Shown here piece after piece: positions 1-8,338 of a DNA stretch of 64,000 bases (the stretch's first letter is position 1; each line of letters starts with the position of its first letter). The notes under the pieces were generated by a model that worked only from the letters and a program-made list of their open reading frames with translations, had not been told where the DNA came from and ran no database searches. Location of the stretch: assembly GCF_015667795.1 (NCBI RefSeq), contig NZ_JADPEL010000001.1:78574-142573 (forward strand), in the 5' to 3' direction. Position numbers and translations under genes: made by a program. The DNA is from Clostridium sp. D53t1_180928_C8 (GTDB lineage: Bacteria; Bacillota; Clostridia; Clostridiales; Clostridiaceae).

Positions 1-2
1 AA

Positions 3-1370
3 GAAAATTTTATTTCTAATATAGGATTAGAGATAACAAAGACACAGGGAATGAAGGTAAAGGCAGCTAAAGAGGGTTCAGTAGTAAAGAATTATGAGTA
101 TATTTTAGTTTATGCTAAAAATAATTTAAATAAAAATATAGTTAAAAATGTTTTATATGATGCAAATGAAGGTTATGATACTCATTTTTCATATTATATA
201 GATAGAAGTTGTGGAAGTTTAAACTTGAGAAAACTAACTGATGAATTAGAGAGTAAAAAAGATATATTAGATGAATTCATTAAGTTAGGATTAACTAAAA
301 ACAATAAAATATCAATAAATTCAATAGAAAAAGCTATTAGTATTTCTGAAAAGGTTAGAGAGTATATTTTTAATGAAATTTCAAGTAATATTTATCAAGA
401 AATGGCTTGTAATATTAAAATTGATGCTGAAACGGAGAAAAAATTATGTGAAAATAAAATAGTAGAGTATAGAAACTATTTATTAACAAAATCATCAGGT
501 GGGAAGCTTAGACAATTTAGTTCTTTAAAAGAAACTTTAAATTACAGTGATGAGTATAAAAGTAAATATACTAGAGTGACAATAAGAGGAGATTTGTGGA
601 AAGGGTTTTATTCAGATATGATGAATGTAACAAAGGAGGGTGAAATAGAGTTTAAAAATGGTAAAAAGCCTGTTAGATTGATTAAACAATTAGCTAAATG
701 GATTGGTATGGAAGGTAGTGATATTGTATTAGACTTCTTTTCTGGTTCTGCAACAACTGCACAGGCAATGATTGAATTAAATTTAGAGTATGATAGTACT
801 ATAAAATATATTATGGTTCAATTACCTCAACAAACGAAAGAAATAGCAGATTCATATAGAAATATTTGTGAAATTGGTAAAGAACGTATAAGAAGGGCTG
901 GAGATAAGATAGTTTCTGAGAATAAGGAGAAGGATGGAATTGAAGATTTAGATATTGGATTTAAGGTGTTAAAATTGGATTCCTCTAATATTAAGAAATG
1001 GAATCCTAATTATGATAATTTAGAACAAAGTTTTGATGATATGTTAGAGAATTTTGTTCCTAATAGAAGTGAAGAGGATGTTGTTTATGAAATAATGCTT
1101 AAGTATGGAATTGATTTAACTTATCCAGTTGAAGAGAAGATTATTAATGGAAAAAAGATATATAGTGTTGGTTTTGGAGCCTTAATTATTTGCTTAGATA
1201 ATGATATTACTTTGGATGTAATTGAAGGAATAGTTGAAGTTAAAAAAGAGCTGTCTCCTGAAGTTTGCAGAGTAGTATTTAAAGATAATGGATTTGCTAA
1301 TGATTCTGTTAAAACTAATGCTATTCAAATATTAAGAAGAAATAACATTAAAGAAGTAATGAGCATTTAA
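3..1370 (+). CDS. mod: Type III restriction-modification DNA methyltransferase (Mod), C-terminal part
   Basis: Modification subunit of a Type III restriction-modification system; it methylates adenine in the recognition site and gives Res its specificity. The frame stays open to the left edge (about 16 codons before the first ATG at 51), so the N-terminal part, including the expected DPPY catalytic motif, lies outside the window. Inside it are the segment around KVKAAKEGSVVKNYEYILVY typical of Mod proteins and, near bases 730-770, the SAM-binding motif I as DFFSGSATTAQAM, which follows the catalytic motif as expected for a beta-class enzyme. The stop is 10 bases before Res, with a GGAGG site between, so the two are co-transcribed. 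The family call is confident; the 5' end is unknown. Confidence 0.9.
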   Translation, partial: ENFISNIGLEITKTQGMKVKAAKEGSVVKNYEYILVYAKNNLNKNIVKNVLYDANEGYDTHFSYYIDRSCGSLNLRKLTDELESKKDILDEFIKLGLTKNNKISINSIEKAISISEKVREYIFNEISSNIYQEMACNIKIDAETEKKLCENKIVEYRNYLLTKSSGGKLRQFSSLKETLNYSDEYKSKYTRVTIRGDLWKGFYSDMMNVTKEGEIEFKNGKKPVRLIKQLAKWIGMEGSDIVLDFFSGSATTAQAMIELNLEYDSTIKYIMVQLPQQTKEIADSYRNICEIGKERIRRAGDKIVSENKEKDGIEDLDIGFKVLKLDSSNIKKWNPNYDNLEQSFDDMLENFVPNRSEEDVVYEIMLKYGIDLTYPVEEKIINGKKIYSVGFGALIICLDNDITLDVIEGIVEVKKELSPEVCRVVFKDNGFANDSVKTNAIQILRRNNIKEVMSI

Positions 1371-1380
1371 GGAGGTAACT

Positions 1381-4317
1381 ATGAAGTTAAAATTTAATTC
1401 AGAATTAGATTACCAAATAGAAGCTATAAGCTCAATTGTTAATATATTTAAAGGGCAAACTCAATGCCAATCAAACTTTACAGTAGTAGCTGGAGTTGAT
1501 GAAAGTGGGACTGAGGGAAAATTAGTTACCAACTTAGGTATAGGAAATAAGCTAGAACTTGATGAAGAGGATATATTAAAAAATGTTAGAGATATTCAAT
1601 TAAAAAATGGATTACCACCATCTAAAATAATAAAACCTGGTGAATATGATTTTGATATAGAAATGGAAACTGGTACTGGTAAGACATATGTATTCTTAAG
1701 AACTATATTTGAATTAAATAAACAATATGGATTTACAAAGTTTATTATAGTAGTTCCATCAGTTGCAATAAAAGAGGGGATTGTTAAATCAATAGACATA
1801 ATGACAGAACACTTTAAAGAATTATATGATAATGTAATCTTTAAAAGCTCTGAATATAAGTCAAAGAACTTAGATATACTTAGAGATTTTGCTATAAGTG
1901 ATAATATAAGAATAATGGTTATGACAGTACAAGCCTTTAACAAGGATACTAATGTTATAAATAAAGAACATGAAAAAACAAATGGATTAAAACCGTTACA
2001 ATTTATACAAGAAACTAATCCAATTGTTATCATAGATGAGCCTCAAAGTGCAGCTAGTACTGATAAGGCTATTGCTGCAATAAATTCATTAAATCCATTA
2101 TGTACTTTAAGATACTCAGCTACACATAGAAAAATAAATAACTTAATGTTCAAGCTAGATGCTATAGATGCTTATGAAAGACAATTAGTTAAACAAATAG
2201 AAGTAGCAAGTGTAATATCAAAGGAAAATAATAATGATGCTTATATAAAACTTATAAGTGTAGATAATAAAAAATCACCTATAAGTGCTAAAATAGAAAT
2301 AGACGTTAATAAAAAGGGAAAGATAAAAAGAGAAGTAGTTACAGTTAAGGTTTCAGATTGTTTAGGAGACTTTTATAGTGGTAGAGAACTATATAAAGAT
2401 TATATAGTTAGTGAAATATCTTGCAAGGAAGGAAATGAATTTATTTCATTTTCAACTAAACCATCTTTGAAATTAGGTGAAGTTAGAGGGGAGATAGATA
2501 ATGATACTATTAAAAAGCTTCAAATAAGAAAGACCATAGAAGAGCATCTTGATAAAGAGTTAAGATTAACATCTGAAGGAATAAAAGTTTTAAGCTTATT
2601 CTTTATAGATAAAGTAGCAAACTATAGATATTATGACAGTGAAGGTAGACCACAGAAAGGTAAATATGCAATTTGGTTTGAAGAAGCTTATAAAGATTTA
2701 ATAAAACTTCCTAAATATAATACATTGTTTAAAGATATAGATGTTGAAGCTGAAGTAGATAAGGTTCATAATGGATACTTTTCTCAAGATAAAAAAGGAC
2801 ATTTAAAGGATACTAAAGGAGATACTGCTGCTGATGAAGATGTTTATAGTTTAATAATGAAAGACAAAGAAAAGTTATTAAACTTTAATACAAAGCTTAG
2901 ATTTATATTTTCACATTCAGCTTTAAAAGAAGGATGGGACAATCCTAATGTATTTCAAATTTGTACATTAAGTGAAGCAAAATCAGAAATCAAAAAGAGA
3001 CAAGAAATAGGTAGAGGATTAAGACTTGCAGTAAATCAGGAGGGTGAAAGAGTATATGGATTTAATGTTAATACTCTTACAGTAATGGCTAATGAAAGCT
3101 ATGAGGATTTTGCTAAAAAACTTCAATCAGAATATGAAGAAGATGGAACATTAAAATTTGGAGTAGTAGAAAAGCATACATTTGCGAATATTGTAATTAA
3201 GAAAGATGGCAAGAACACGTATTTAGAACAAGATAATTCAGAAAAGATATGGAGCTATTTAAAGAAAGAATCACTTATTGATACTAAAGGGAAAGTAACA
3301 GATAGTCTCAGAACGCAATTAAAGAATAATACTTTTGAGTTACCAGATGAATTTAAAGAAGTTAAAGAGCCAGTAGTTAAAATATTAAAGAAATTAGCTG
3401 GAAGTTTAAATATAAAAAATGCTAATGAGAAAAAAGCTGTAACATTAAATAAACAAAGATACTTAAGTCCAGAATTTAAGGAGTTATGGAATAGAATAAA
3501 ATATAAGACCACATTCTCTGTAGAATTTGATAGTAATGAACTTATTGAAAGTTGTGTTAAAGAAATTAAAGAAAATGTAGATATAAGAGAAATCAAACAT
3601 TTATATAGTAAAGCTATTATTGATTATGAAAAATCAGGAATAGAGGCTAAAGAAATAGATAGATATAGTGAAGGCTCTGTGCCAGTTAAGTTTAACTTAC
3701 CAGACATAATAACTTATCTTCAAAATGAAACTCAACTTACTAGAAGAACTATAGTTGAAATATTAAAACAAAGTGATAAGATGCAGGACTTTAAAAATAA
3801 TCCTCAAAAGTTCATGGATGAAGTAAGAGATATTATTAAAAGAAAGATGAAGTATCTTATTGTTGATGGTATTAAATATGAAAAGCTTGGTAATGATGAG
3901 TATTATGCTCAAGAGCTATTTGAAAATGAAGAGTTATATGGTTACTTATCTAAAAATATGTTAGAAAGTACTAAGTCTGTGTATGATTATGTTGTATATG
4001 ATTCAGGAGTTGAATCAGATTTTGCTCAAGCAATGGAGAATAATGCAAGGGTTAAAGTATATGCTAAGTTACCAGGGTGGTTTACTATAGATACTCCTCT
4101 TGGAACTTATAATCCTGACTGGGCTGTATTTATTGAAAAGAATAATGAAGAGAAGCTTTACTTTGTATTTGAAACTAAAGGGAGTATATTGTCAGAAGAT
4201 ATAAGAGAACGTGAACAAGCTAAAATTGACTGTGGGATAAAGCATTTTGAGGCTTTAGATACTGGAGTGGACTTTGTTAAGGTTGATAAATTTGATAGAG
4301 TATTAGATACAATTTAA
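1381..4317 (+). CDS. res: Type III restriction enzyme, Res helicase-endonuclease subunit
   Basis: ATP-dependent restriction subunit that works with Mod to cut foreign DNA. The 978 residues match the usual Res length. Visible motifs: helicase motif I ETGTGKT (from residue 96), motif II as IIDEPQ (about 217-222), motif VI RQEIGRGLRL, and a C-terminal PD-(D/E)xK nuclease with NPDW (911-914) followed by FETKG (E931, K933). All catalytic residues expected of an active enzyme are present. It starts at an ATG eight bases after GGAGG and sits directly behind mod. A small YdbC-like gene follows 23 bases later and may be in the same transcript. Confidence 0.93.
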   Translation: MKLKFNSELDYQIEAISSIVNIFKGQTQCQSNFTVVAGVDESGTEGKLVTNLGIGNKLELDEEDILKNVRDIQLKNGLPPSKIIKPGEYDFDIEMETGTGKTYVFLRTIFELNKQYGFTKFIIVVPSVAIKEGIVKSIDIMTEHFKELYDNVIFKSSEYKSKNLDILRDFAISDNIRIMVMTVQAFNKDTNVINKEHEKTNGLKPLQFIQETNPIVIIDEPQSAASTDKAIAAINSLNPLCTLRYSATHRKINNLMFKLDAIDAYERQLVKQIEVASVISKENNNDAYIKLISVDNKKSPISAKIEIDVNKKGKIKREVVTVKVSDCLGDFYSGRELYKDYIVSEISCKEGNEFISFSTKPSLKLGEVRGEIDNDTIKKLQIRKTIEEHLDKELRLTSEGIKVLSLFFIDKVANYRYYDSEGRPQKGKYAIWFEEAYKDLIKLPKYNTLFKDIDVEAEVDKVHNGYFSQDKKGHLKDTKGDTAADEDVYSLIMKDKEKLLNFNTKLRFIFSHSALKEGWDNPNVFQICTLSEAKSEIKKRQEIGRGLRLAVNQEGERVYGFNVNTLTVMANESYEDFAKKLQSEYEEDGTLKFGVVEKHTFANIVIKKDGKNTYLEQDNSEKIWSYLKKESLIDTKGKVTDSLRTQLKNNTFELPDEFKEVKEPVVKILKKLAGSLNIKNANEKKAVTLNKQRYLSPEFKELWNRIKYKTTFSVEFDSNELIESCVKEIKENVDIREIKHLYSKAIIDYEKSGIEAKEIDRYSEGSVPVKFNLPDIITYLQNETQLTRRTIVEILKQSDKMQDFKNNPQKFMDEVRDIIKRKMKYLIVDGIKYEKLGNDEYYAQELFENEELYGYLSKNMLESTKSVYDYVVYDSGVESDFAQAMENNARVKVYAKLPGWFTIDTPLGTYNPDWAVFIEKNNEEKLYFVFETKGSILSEDIREREQAKIDCGIKHFEALDTGVDFVKVDKFDRVLDTI

Positions 4318-4340
4318 GAGTTTAAAGAGAGGGATTATTT

Positions 4341-4562
4341 ATGGCAGATATTAAATATGAAATAGAAAAAGAAATAGGTGTTATTTCTGAATCAGCTAAG
4401 GGATGGACAAAAGAATTAAATCTTATTAGTTGGAATGGTAAGAAAGCTAAGTATGATTTAAGAGATTGGGCACCAGAGCGTGAAAATATGGGGAAGGGAA
4501 TTACTTTAAGTAAAGAAGAGTTAAAGTTATTAAGAGAATTATTAAATAGTATGGAACTATAA
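4341..4562 (+). CDS. YdbC/PC4-family ssDNA-binding protein
   Basis: Small (73 residue) protein of the YdbC family, a bacterial relative of the eukaryotic PC4 coactivator that binds single-stranded nucleic acid. Recognisable family features are the N-terminal IKYEIEKEIGVISE strand, the central LNLISWNGKKAKYDLRDWAPE block and the C-terminal GITLSKEEL helix. It begins after an AGAGAGGGA site, 23 bases behind res, and ends before a hairpin terminator, so it is probably the last gene of the mod-res transcript. Whether it helps restriction or is a passenger is unknown. Family call confident, role in this locus inferred. Confidence 0.8.
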   Translation: MADIKYEIEKEIGVISESAKGWTKELNLISWNGKKAKYDLRDWAPERENMGKGITLSKEELKLLRELLNSMEL

Positions 4563-4575
4563 TCGGATAAGAAAG

Positions 4576-4615
4576 TAGAGCTTTGGTGAAAATACTGAGG
4601 CTCTATATTTTTTAG
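4576..4615 (+). terminator. Terminator after the mod-res-ydbC unit
   Basis: An imperfect hairpin (TAGAGC at 4576-4581 pairing with GCTCTA at 4600-4605, further inner pairs possible) is followed by a T-rich stretch. It closes the restriction operon. Confidence 0.5.
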
Positions 4616-4770
4616 TATTCTGTTAATTTAGATAAAAAATATTAAAAGTTATTGTTTTTTTGTAAGATTAAAATTTTTCTGATAGAATATCAAGATTTTG
4701 AAACTTAATAACTCCAAAATGGAGGGTTAGGTTGCAAAACAACATATTTTAGAATAGGAGAATAATTAAA

Positions 4771-5115
4771 ATGGTAGTTAGAAGAGGAAGTATTTTTAAT
4801 GTTAAGTTAGGAACAAAAATAGGGAGTGTTCAAGCTGGTATTAGACCAGTACTTATTATTCAAAATGATACTGGTAATAAATATAGTACTACAACTGTAG
4901 GTATACCTATTACAAGCAAAAGGTCAAAAAGGAATTTGCCAACTCATAAAGTATTAAAGAATTATGGGAAATTAATAGATGAATCAACGGTGCTAGCTGA
5001 GCAGATATGTACAATCGATAAATCTCAAATAATTAATTACATATGCGATATTAGAGAAGAGGATTTACAAGATATAAATAAGAAAATAGCTATTAGTTTA
5101 GCTTTAGAAAATTAA
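4771..5115 (+). CDS. PemK/MazF-family toxin (no antitoxin visible)
   Basis: A 114-residue protein of the PemK/MazF endoribonuclease family. Family hallmarks are the N-terminal RRGSIFNVKLG strand, the GIRPVLIIQND core with the conserved RPVLI and NDTGN segments, and PITSK near residue 50. A site GGAG lies 11 bases before the ATG. MazF toxins normally follow an overlapping MazE-type antitoxin, but the 200 bases upstream hold no plausible antitoxin frame and the next gene is 150 bases away. It may be an orphan toxin, may be neutralised in trans, or may have been adapted for another role. Next to restriction genes it fits a defence island. Confidence 0.85.
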   Translation: MVVRRGSIFNVKLGTKIGSVQAGIRPVLIIQNDTGNKYSTTTVGIPITSKRSKRNLPTHKVLKNYGKLIDESTVLAEQICTIDKSQIINYICDIREEDLQDINKKIAISLALEN

Positions 5116-5130
5116 TTAGAAGTTTTAGGT

Positions 5131-5162
5131 GCTATAGGAGAACAACCTATAGCATTTCTTAT
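5131..5162 (+). terminator. Terminator after the PemK/MazF-like gene
   Basis: Perfect 8-bp stem GCTATAGG (5131-5138) with CCTATAGC (5146-5153) and a seven-base loop, followed by a short T-rich tail. Confidence 0.5.
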
Positions 5163-5263
5163 GCTAAAAAAATTTAAAAAGTATAAAAAAATAAAAAGGA
5201 GTTTCTTTTAACTGATATAATCTTATGCTATATAAAATTTAAGGTTAAAGGAGAGAACATTAT

Positions 5264-6115
5264 ATGATAAATGTTACAGTTGATTTAGGAAATTATAGTA
5301 TAAAATATGCAGGACAAAATGTAGGTAGTTTTAGTTCTAGGATTAGTACACAGTTTAATCCAAACCCAGAAGCTTATGATAGAATTCAAATAGAAAATGA
5401 AATAACTTATATAGGTGTCGGGGAGTATGATAGGCAGTTCTCAAAAATTGATAAAAATTATTTACCATCTTTATTATTTGCTATAACGCAAGCAACGAAT
5501 GAGAGTGATATAAACTTATGCTTATTATTACCATTAGTACAAATGAATAATAGTAGTAAATTTATAAATAGGCTAAAAAATAGTAGTTTCAACTTTTTAG
5601 TAAATGGTATTCCGAGAACAATAAATATTAATAAGGTAGTAGTTCTTGGTGAAGGATTTATTTCGCAGTATATGATAGAAAATAATAAAGATGACATTCT
5701 TATTTGTGATATTGGGAGTAGAACTATTAATTATGTAACAATAGTAAATGGAAAGACAGAATATAATTATACAGAAAGATTAGGAGTCTTAGATTTATAT
5801 GCAAATATAAAGGATATTGAGAATTCTAAGGGGGAAGATTTTGTAGAGGAGGATATAGAAAGACTTATTAGGAATGGCAGAATAGTCGTTGATAGTAGAG
5901 TATATTTAGATTTTTTAAAGCTTATATTGAATAGAATACAAGCAAAAGTTAATATAAAAAATTATAAAGTATATTTTACTGGTGGAGGTTCTTTACTGTT
6001 AAAAGATTATATCGAAACAAATACTCCAGCTAAAGTTTTAGAAAATGCACAGTTCTCTAATGTACTTGGAGCACATAAGGTTGCTGAAATCGGTTGGAGA
6101 GGAGCTAATCAATAA
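5264..6115 (+). CDS. ParM/Alp-like actin-family plasmid segregation ATPase
   Basis: A 283-residue actin-fold protein of the ParM/StbA/Alp group that polymerises to push DNA molecules apart. Evidence: the N-terminal phosphate-1 signature VTVDLGNYSIKYAG, the second phosphate loop ILICDIGSRTINYVTIVNG near residues 145-165, and the adenosine-site VYFTGGGSLLLKDYI near 235. The length is a little short of ParM (about 320) but usual for the clade in Firmicutes. It starts eight bases or so after AAAGGAGAG. The next gene begins three bases after its stop and is the expected ParR-like adaptor. Such pairs usually belong to plasmids, so this points to an integrated plasmid or mobile element. Confidence 0.75.
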   Translation: MINVTVDLGNYSIKYAGQNVGSFSSRISTQFNPNPEAYDRIQIENEITYIGVGEYDRQFSKIDKNYLPSLLFAITQATNESDINLCLLLPLVQMNNSSKFINRLKNSSFNFLVNGIPRTININKVVVLGEGFISQYMIENNKDDILICDIGSRTINYVTIVNGKTEYNYTERLGVLDLYANIKDIENSKGEDFVEEDIERLIRNGRIVVDSRVYLDFLKLILNRIQAKVNIKNYKVYFTGGGSLLLKDYIETNTPAKVLENAQFSNVLGAHKVAEIGWRGANQ

Positions 6116-6118
6116 TAT

Positions 6119-6406
6119 ATGAGCAAAAGATTTTATATAACATTAAATCCTCAAAAAGATAAAGATAAAATTATATTAGACTATTTAAGTTCTACATATA
6201 ATGAATCAGAAACTATAAAGAGTTTATTATATAAGGTTGCAACTGGTGGAGGCAATACGGTGCAATTAGATGATAGAATAAGTGGGATTATAGCTGTAAA
6301 TGAGGAGAAAACTATTGCAAATAGTACCGAAAAGGTAATTAAAGATGAAAAATTAAATAATAATCAAATTATTATTGATGAAGAGATTATGGGATTCTTT
6401 AAATAA
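6119..6406 (+). CDS. ParR-like DNA-binding adaptor
   Basis: A 95-residue protein three bases after the ParM-like gene. The start MSKRFYITLNPQKDKDKIILDYL followed by a short helix and a low-complexity acidic tail ending in IMGFFK resembles the small ribbon-helix-helix adaptors paired with plasmid actins. These bind the centromere and the filament end. No conserved catalytic residues are expected. The identification rests mainly on size, predicted N-terminal strand-helix-helix and gene order, not on strong sequence identity. A terminator follows directly. Confidence 0.6.
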   Translation: MSKRFYITLNPQKDKDKIILDYLSSTYNESETIKSLLYKVATGGGNTVQLDDRISGIIAVNEEKTIANSTEKVIKDEKLNNNQIIIDEEIMGFFK

Positions 6407-6420
6407 ATAATAAAGTTTTA

Positions 6421-6442
6421 AGCTGCAATTTGCAGCTTTTTT
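6421..6442 (+). terminator. Terminator after parMR-like pair
   Basis: Hairpin AGCTGC with GCAGCT and a five-base loop, followed by a run of T. It ends 36 bases after the ParR-like stop. Confidence 0.75.
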
Positions 6443-6571
6443 AATACATAACATTAAAAGTTAATTCTTGATGAAGGAAAAATTAATAACTCTATTAATC
6501 ATTATTATATAGATTAATAAAAAGTTTAGAAGTGCAATCATAAAATCTTTTTAATTAGGAGGAATTTTATA

Positions 6572-6850
6572 ATGAATGAATTAATAGAAATTAATAAAAA
6601 TCTTATGTTTGAGGTATGCTTAGCTTTAGATGTTTTTGAAGAAGATACTAAAGTTATTGTATTTAAAGAATGGAGAGATAAATCAATACTATTTGTTACA
6701 GATTTTTTAATGAAACATGAAATTACGTTTGAAGATATGGAAAACTTCTTTTATTTAGAAAAGTATGAATTTATTAAAGTATCTACATTATATGAGTTAT
6801 TAGAAGAGCTTGTAGAAGAGCATCAAGGATTATTAGATATTGTTAGTTAA
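6572..6850 (+). CDS. Hypothetical acidic protein, 92 residues
   Basis: I do not recognise this protein. It is acidic and helix-rich, with no signal peptide, membrane segment or cysteine cluster. It has its own strong site (AGGAGG, eight bases before the ATG) and is followed at once by a good terminator, so it is a genuine single-gene unit. The neighbours are a plasmid-type partition pair upstream and two small genes on the other strand downstream, which fits a cargo gene of a mobile element. Confidence 0.6.
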   Translation: MNELIEINKNLMFEVCLALDVFEEDTKVIVFKEWRDKSILFVTDFLMKHEITFEDMENFFYLEKYEFIKVSTLYELLEELVEEHQGLLDIVS

Positions 6851-6858
6851 TATAAAAA

Positions 6859-6888
6859 GCGAACTTCAATTTTGAGGTTCGTTTTTTA
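6859..6888 (+). terminator. Terminator after the 92-residue gene
   Basis: Nine-base-pair stem CGAACTTCA (6860-6868) with TGAGGTTCG (6873-6881), loop of four, then six T residues. Confidence 0.8.
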
Positions 6889-6968
6889 GTAAGCTTATTT
6901 TTTATGACCAATAAAAAAATAAAGTGATTATCAGTAAAGATGCTCACTTTATTACACTAAGTATAGCT

Positions 6969-7253
6969 TTATATATCATAAATTTTAATGGGGGAAAGGT
7001 TATGGTGTTGAATACATATACATGCCTCTTCAAGGGCAATATTAAAATAATATATGAAATCATATGAAAATGTATCAATTAAGGTTAAATTACAATGCTT
7101 CTTCCCAGGTAATATATCTATTGTACAGTTATGACTATAGCGATAATTACTTGATTCATGAGTAAAAACATATCTTTCAAAATTTAATAATTGAGATTTT
7201 ATTTCGTCAATATCGGTACTATGGATGGTATTAAAATTTTTACAAGTTGTCAT
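6969..7253 (-). CDS. Hypothetical protein, 94 residues
   Basis: Unrecognised small protein on the minus strand beginning MTTCKNFNTIHSTDIDEIK. The ATG at 7253 is chosen because AAAGGAG lies eight bases before it; a GTG at 7262 overlaps that site and is unlikely. The sequence has scattered Cys and His residues (a CICIQHH stretch near the C-terminus) but no clear metal-binding pattern. It lies 21 bases behind a 49-residue gene on the same strand, with which it probably forms a two-gene unit. No function can be proposed. Confidence 0.5.
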   Translation of the reverse strand: MTTCKNFNTIHSTDIDEIKSQLLNFERYVFTHESSNYRYSHNCTIDILPGKKHCNLTLIDTFSYDFIYYFNIALEEACICIQHHNLSPIKIYDI

Positions 7254-7274
7254 ATCAATCACTCCTTTCTTTAT

Positions 7275-7424
7275 TTAAATTACTTCAATATATACTCTAT
7301 AAGATGGATGATTTCTATTTTTTATAGGTTTAGATATAGTAAGTATTTTAAATGCTTTTTGTATTTTAGATATAGCGGATATATACTCCTCTTCATTAAT
7401 ATATTGAATTCTTAATTTAATCAT
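7275..7424 (-). CDS. Small YvzF/DUF3970-like protein, 49 residues
   Basis: A very short gene on the minus strand: ATG at 7422-7424, TAA at 7275-7277, preceded by a perfect AGGAGG. The product starts MIKLRIQYINEEEYISA and ends SYRVYIEVI. The plan (an N-terminal strand, helix, the segment FKILTISKPIKNR, and a C-terminal strand with RVYIEV) resembles the small DUF3970 family found in clostridial mobile regions. Function unknown. It is the first gene of a two-gene minus-strand unit. The similarity is from memory and modest. Confidence 0.55.
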   Translation of the reverse strand: MIKLRIQYINEEEYISAISKIQKAFKILTISKPIKNRNHPSYRVYIEVI

Positions 7425-7540
7425 AATTAAATCCTCCTAGATAAGTATTTATATAATTAATATACAAATAAAAATAAAAAATCCTTTTAATATGGTGTTA
7501 TAATGTTTGTATAAACAAAAAAATACATAAGGAGTATAAA

Positions 7541-8299
7541 ATGTATAAAATATCAACAGTTGACAAAATGAAATTAGAAAAGTTATTAGATATGAAAGAT
7601 GGATATGTATTAGATTTTACAAATAGTGAATTTGAGAGATTTATATTGGATAATGTAGGAATAAATATATATGATGATTACTATTGTGAGCGTGGTAATT
7701 CAAAAGCTAATAGACTAAGAGTATTTTGGAATAAAGAGTCAAATTGGGTTGTGAAAAAATTATTATTAAGCTTATTTGAATATATACAATTTAAAGACTC
7801 CTTAATTGGAAAAGTAAATAAAGAGTTACTGAATGAATGCTATAAAATAGCAGAAAAATTAGGTGAAGATAATATAACTATTAATAATTTAGATTCTATT
7901 AATGATGAGAATTTTGATACGTTATCTTTAGCAATTGCAGATTCAATAATGTCTGGATTACCCGTTTTGGCATTAGATAGACTTCATACATATATGATGC
8001 GATATATTAGAAAGTTATGTCTAAAACATGATATAGAGTATTCAAATAATGAATCATTAAGCAGTTGTTATGGTAAATATATAAAAAAAATTTATGCAGA
8101 TGGACTAATTGAAAGTGAAATGACAAAAACAATCTTAAATGCTGAGAGAGCTATTTTAGATAAGTTTAATTATGTTAGAAATAATGAAAGTTTTGCTCAT
8201 GACAATGAGGTATTAAATAGTAAAGAGAGTATGTTTATATATAAAAGTATAGTTAATATAATTAATTTTATTAATGGTATTGAAGAGTATAATATTTAA
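7541..8299 (+). CDS. Abi_C (abortive infection C-terminal) domain protein
   Basis: A 252-residue protein whose C-terminal half resembles the Abi_C domain of AbiJ-type abortive-infection proteins: the LALDRLHTYMMRYIRKLCLKH helix near residues 145-165 and the FNYVRNNESFAHDNEVL block near 208-224 (the family's R-N-N-x-S-x-A-H-D motif). The R, H and D of this block are candidate active-site residues; the family is often compared with HEPN-type RNases. The N-terminal half is not recognised. It starts at ATG with AAGGAG upstream. It lies only 39 bases before the ABC-3C operon, and no terminator is visible between them, so it may be transcribed with that system. Family call fair; joint function is inferred. 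Confidence 0.7.
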   Translation: MYKISTVDKMKLEKLLDMKDGYVLDFTNSEFERFILDNVGINIYDDYYCERGNSKANRLRVFWNKESNWVVKKLLLSLFEYIQFKDSLIGKVNKELLNECYKIAEKLGEDNITINNLDSINDENFDTLSLAIADSIMSGLPVLALDRLHTYMMRYIRKLCLKHDIEYSNNESLSSCYGKYIKKIYADGLIESEMTKTILNAERAILDKFNYVRNNESFAHDNEVLNSKESMFIYKSIVNIINFINGIEEYNI

Positions 8300-8338
8300 A
8301 TAAATATAAATTAAATTTAGAATTATGGGAGAAATATA

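Noticed and set aside
1596-2033. Minus-strand open frame inside res
   Set aside because: Shadow of the res coding frame, without ribosome site or family resemblance.
7191-7415. Plus-strand frame of 74 codons across two minus-strand small genes
   Set aside because: Unusual composition, no ribosome site, and the minus strand has two genes with strong sites in the same place.
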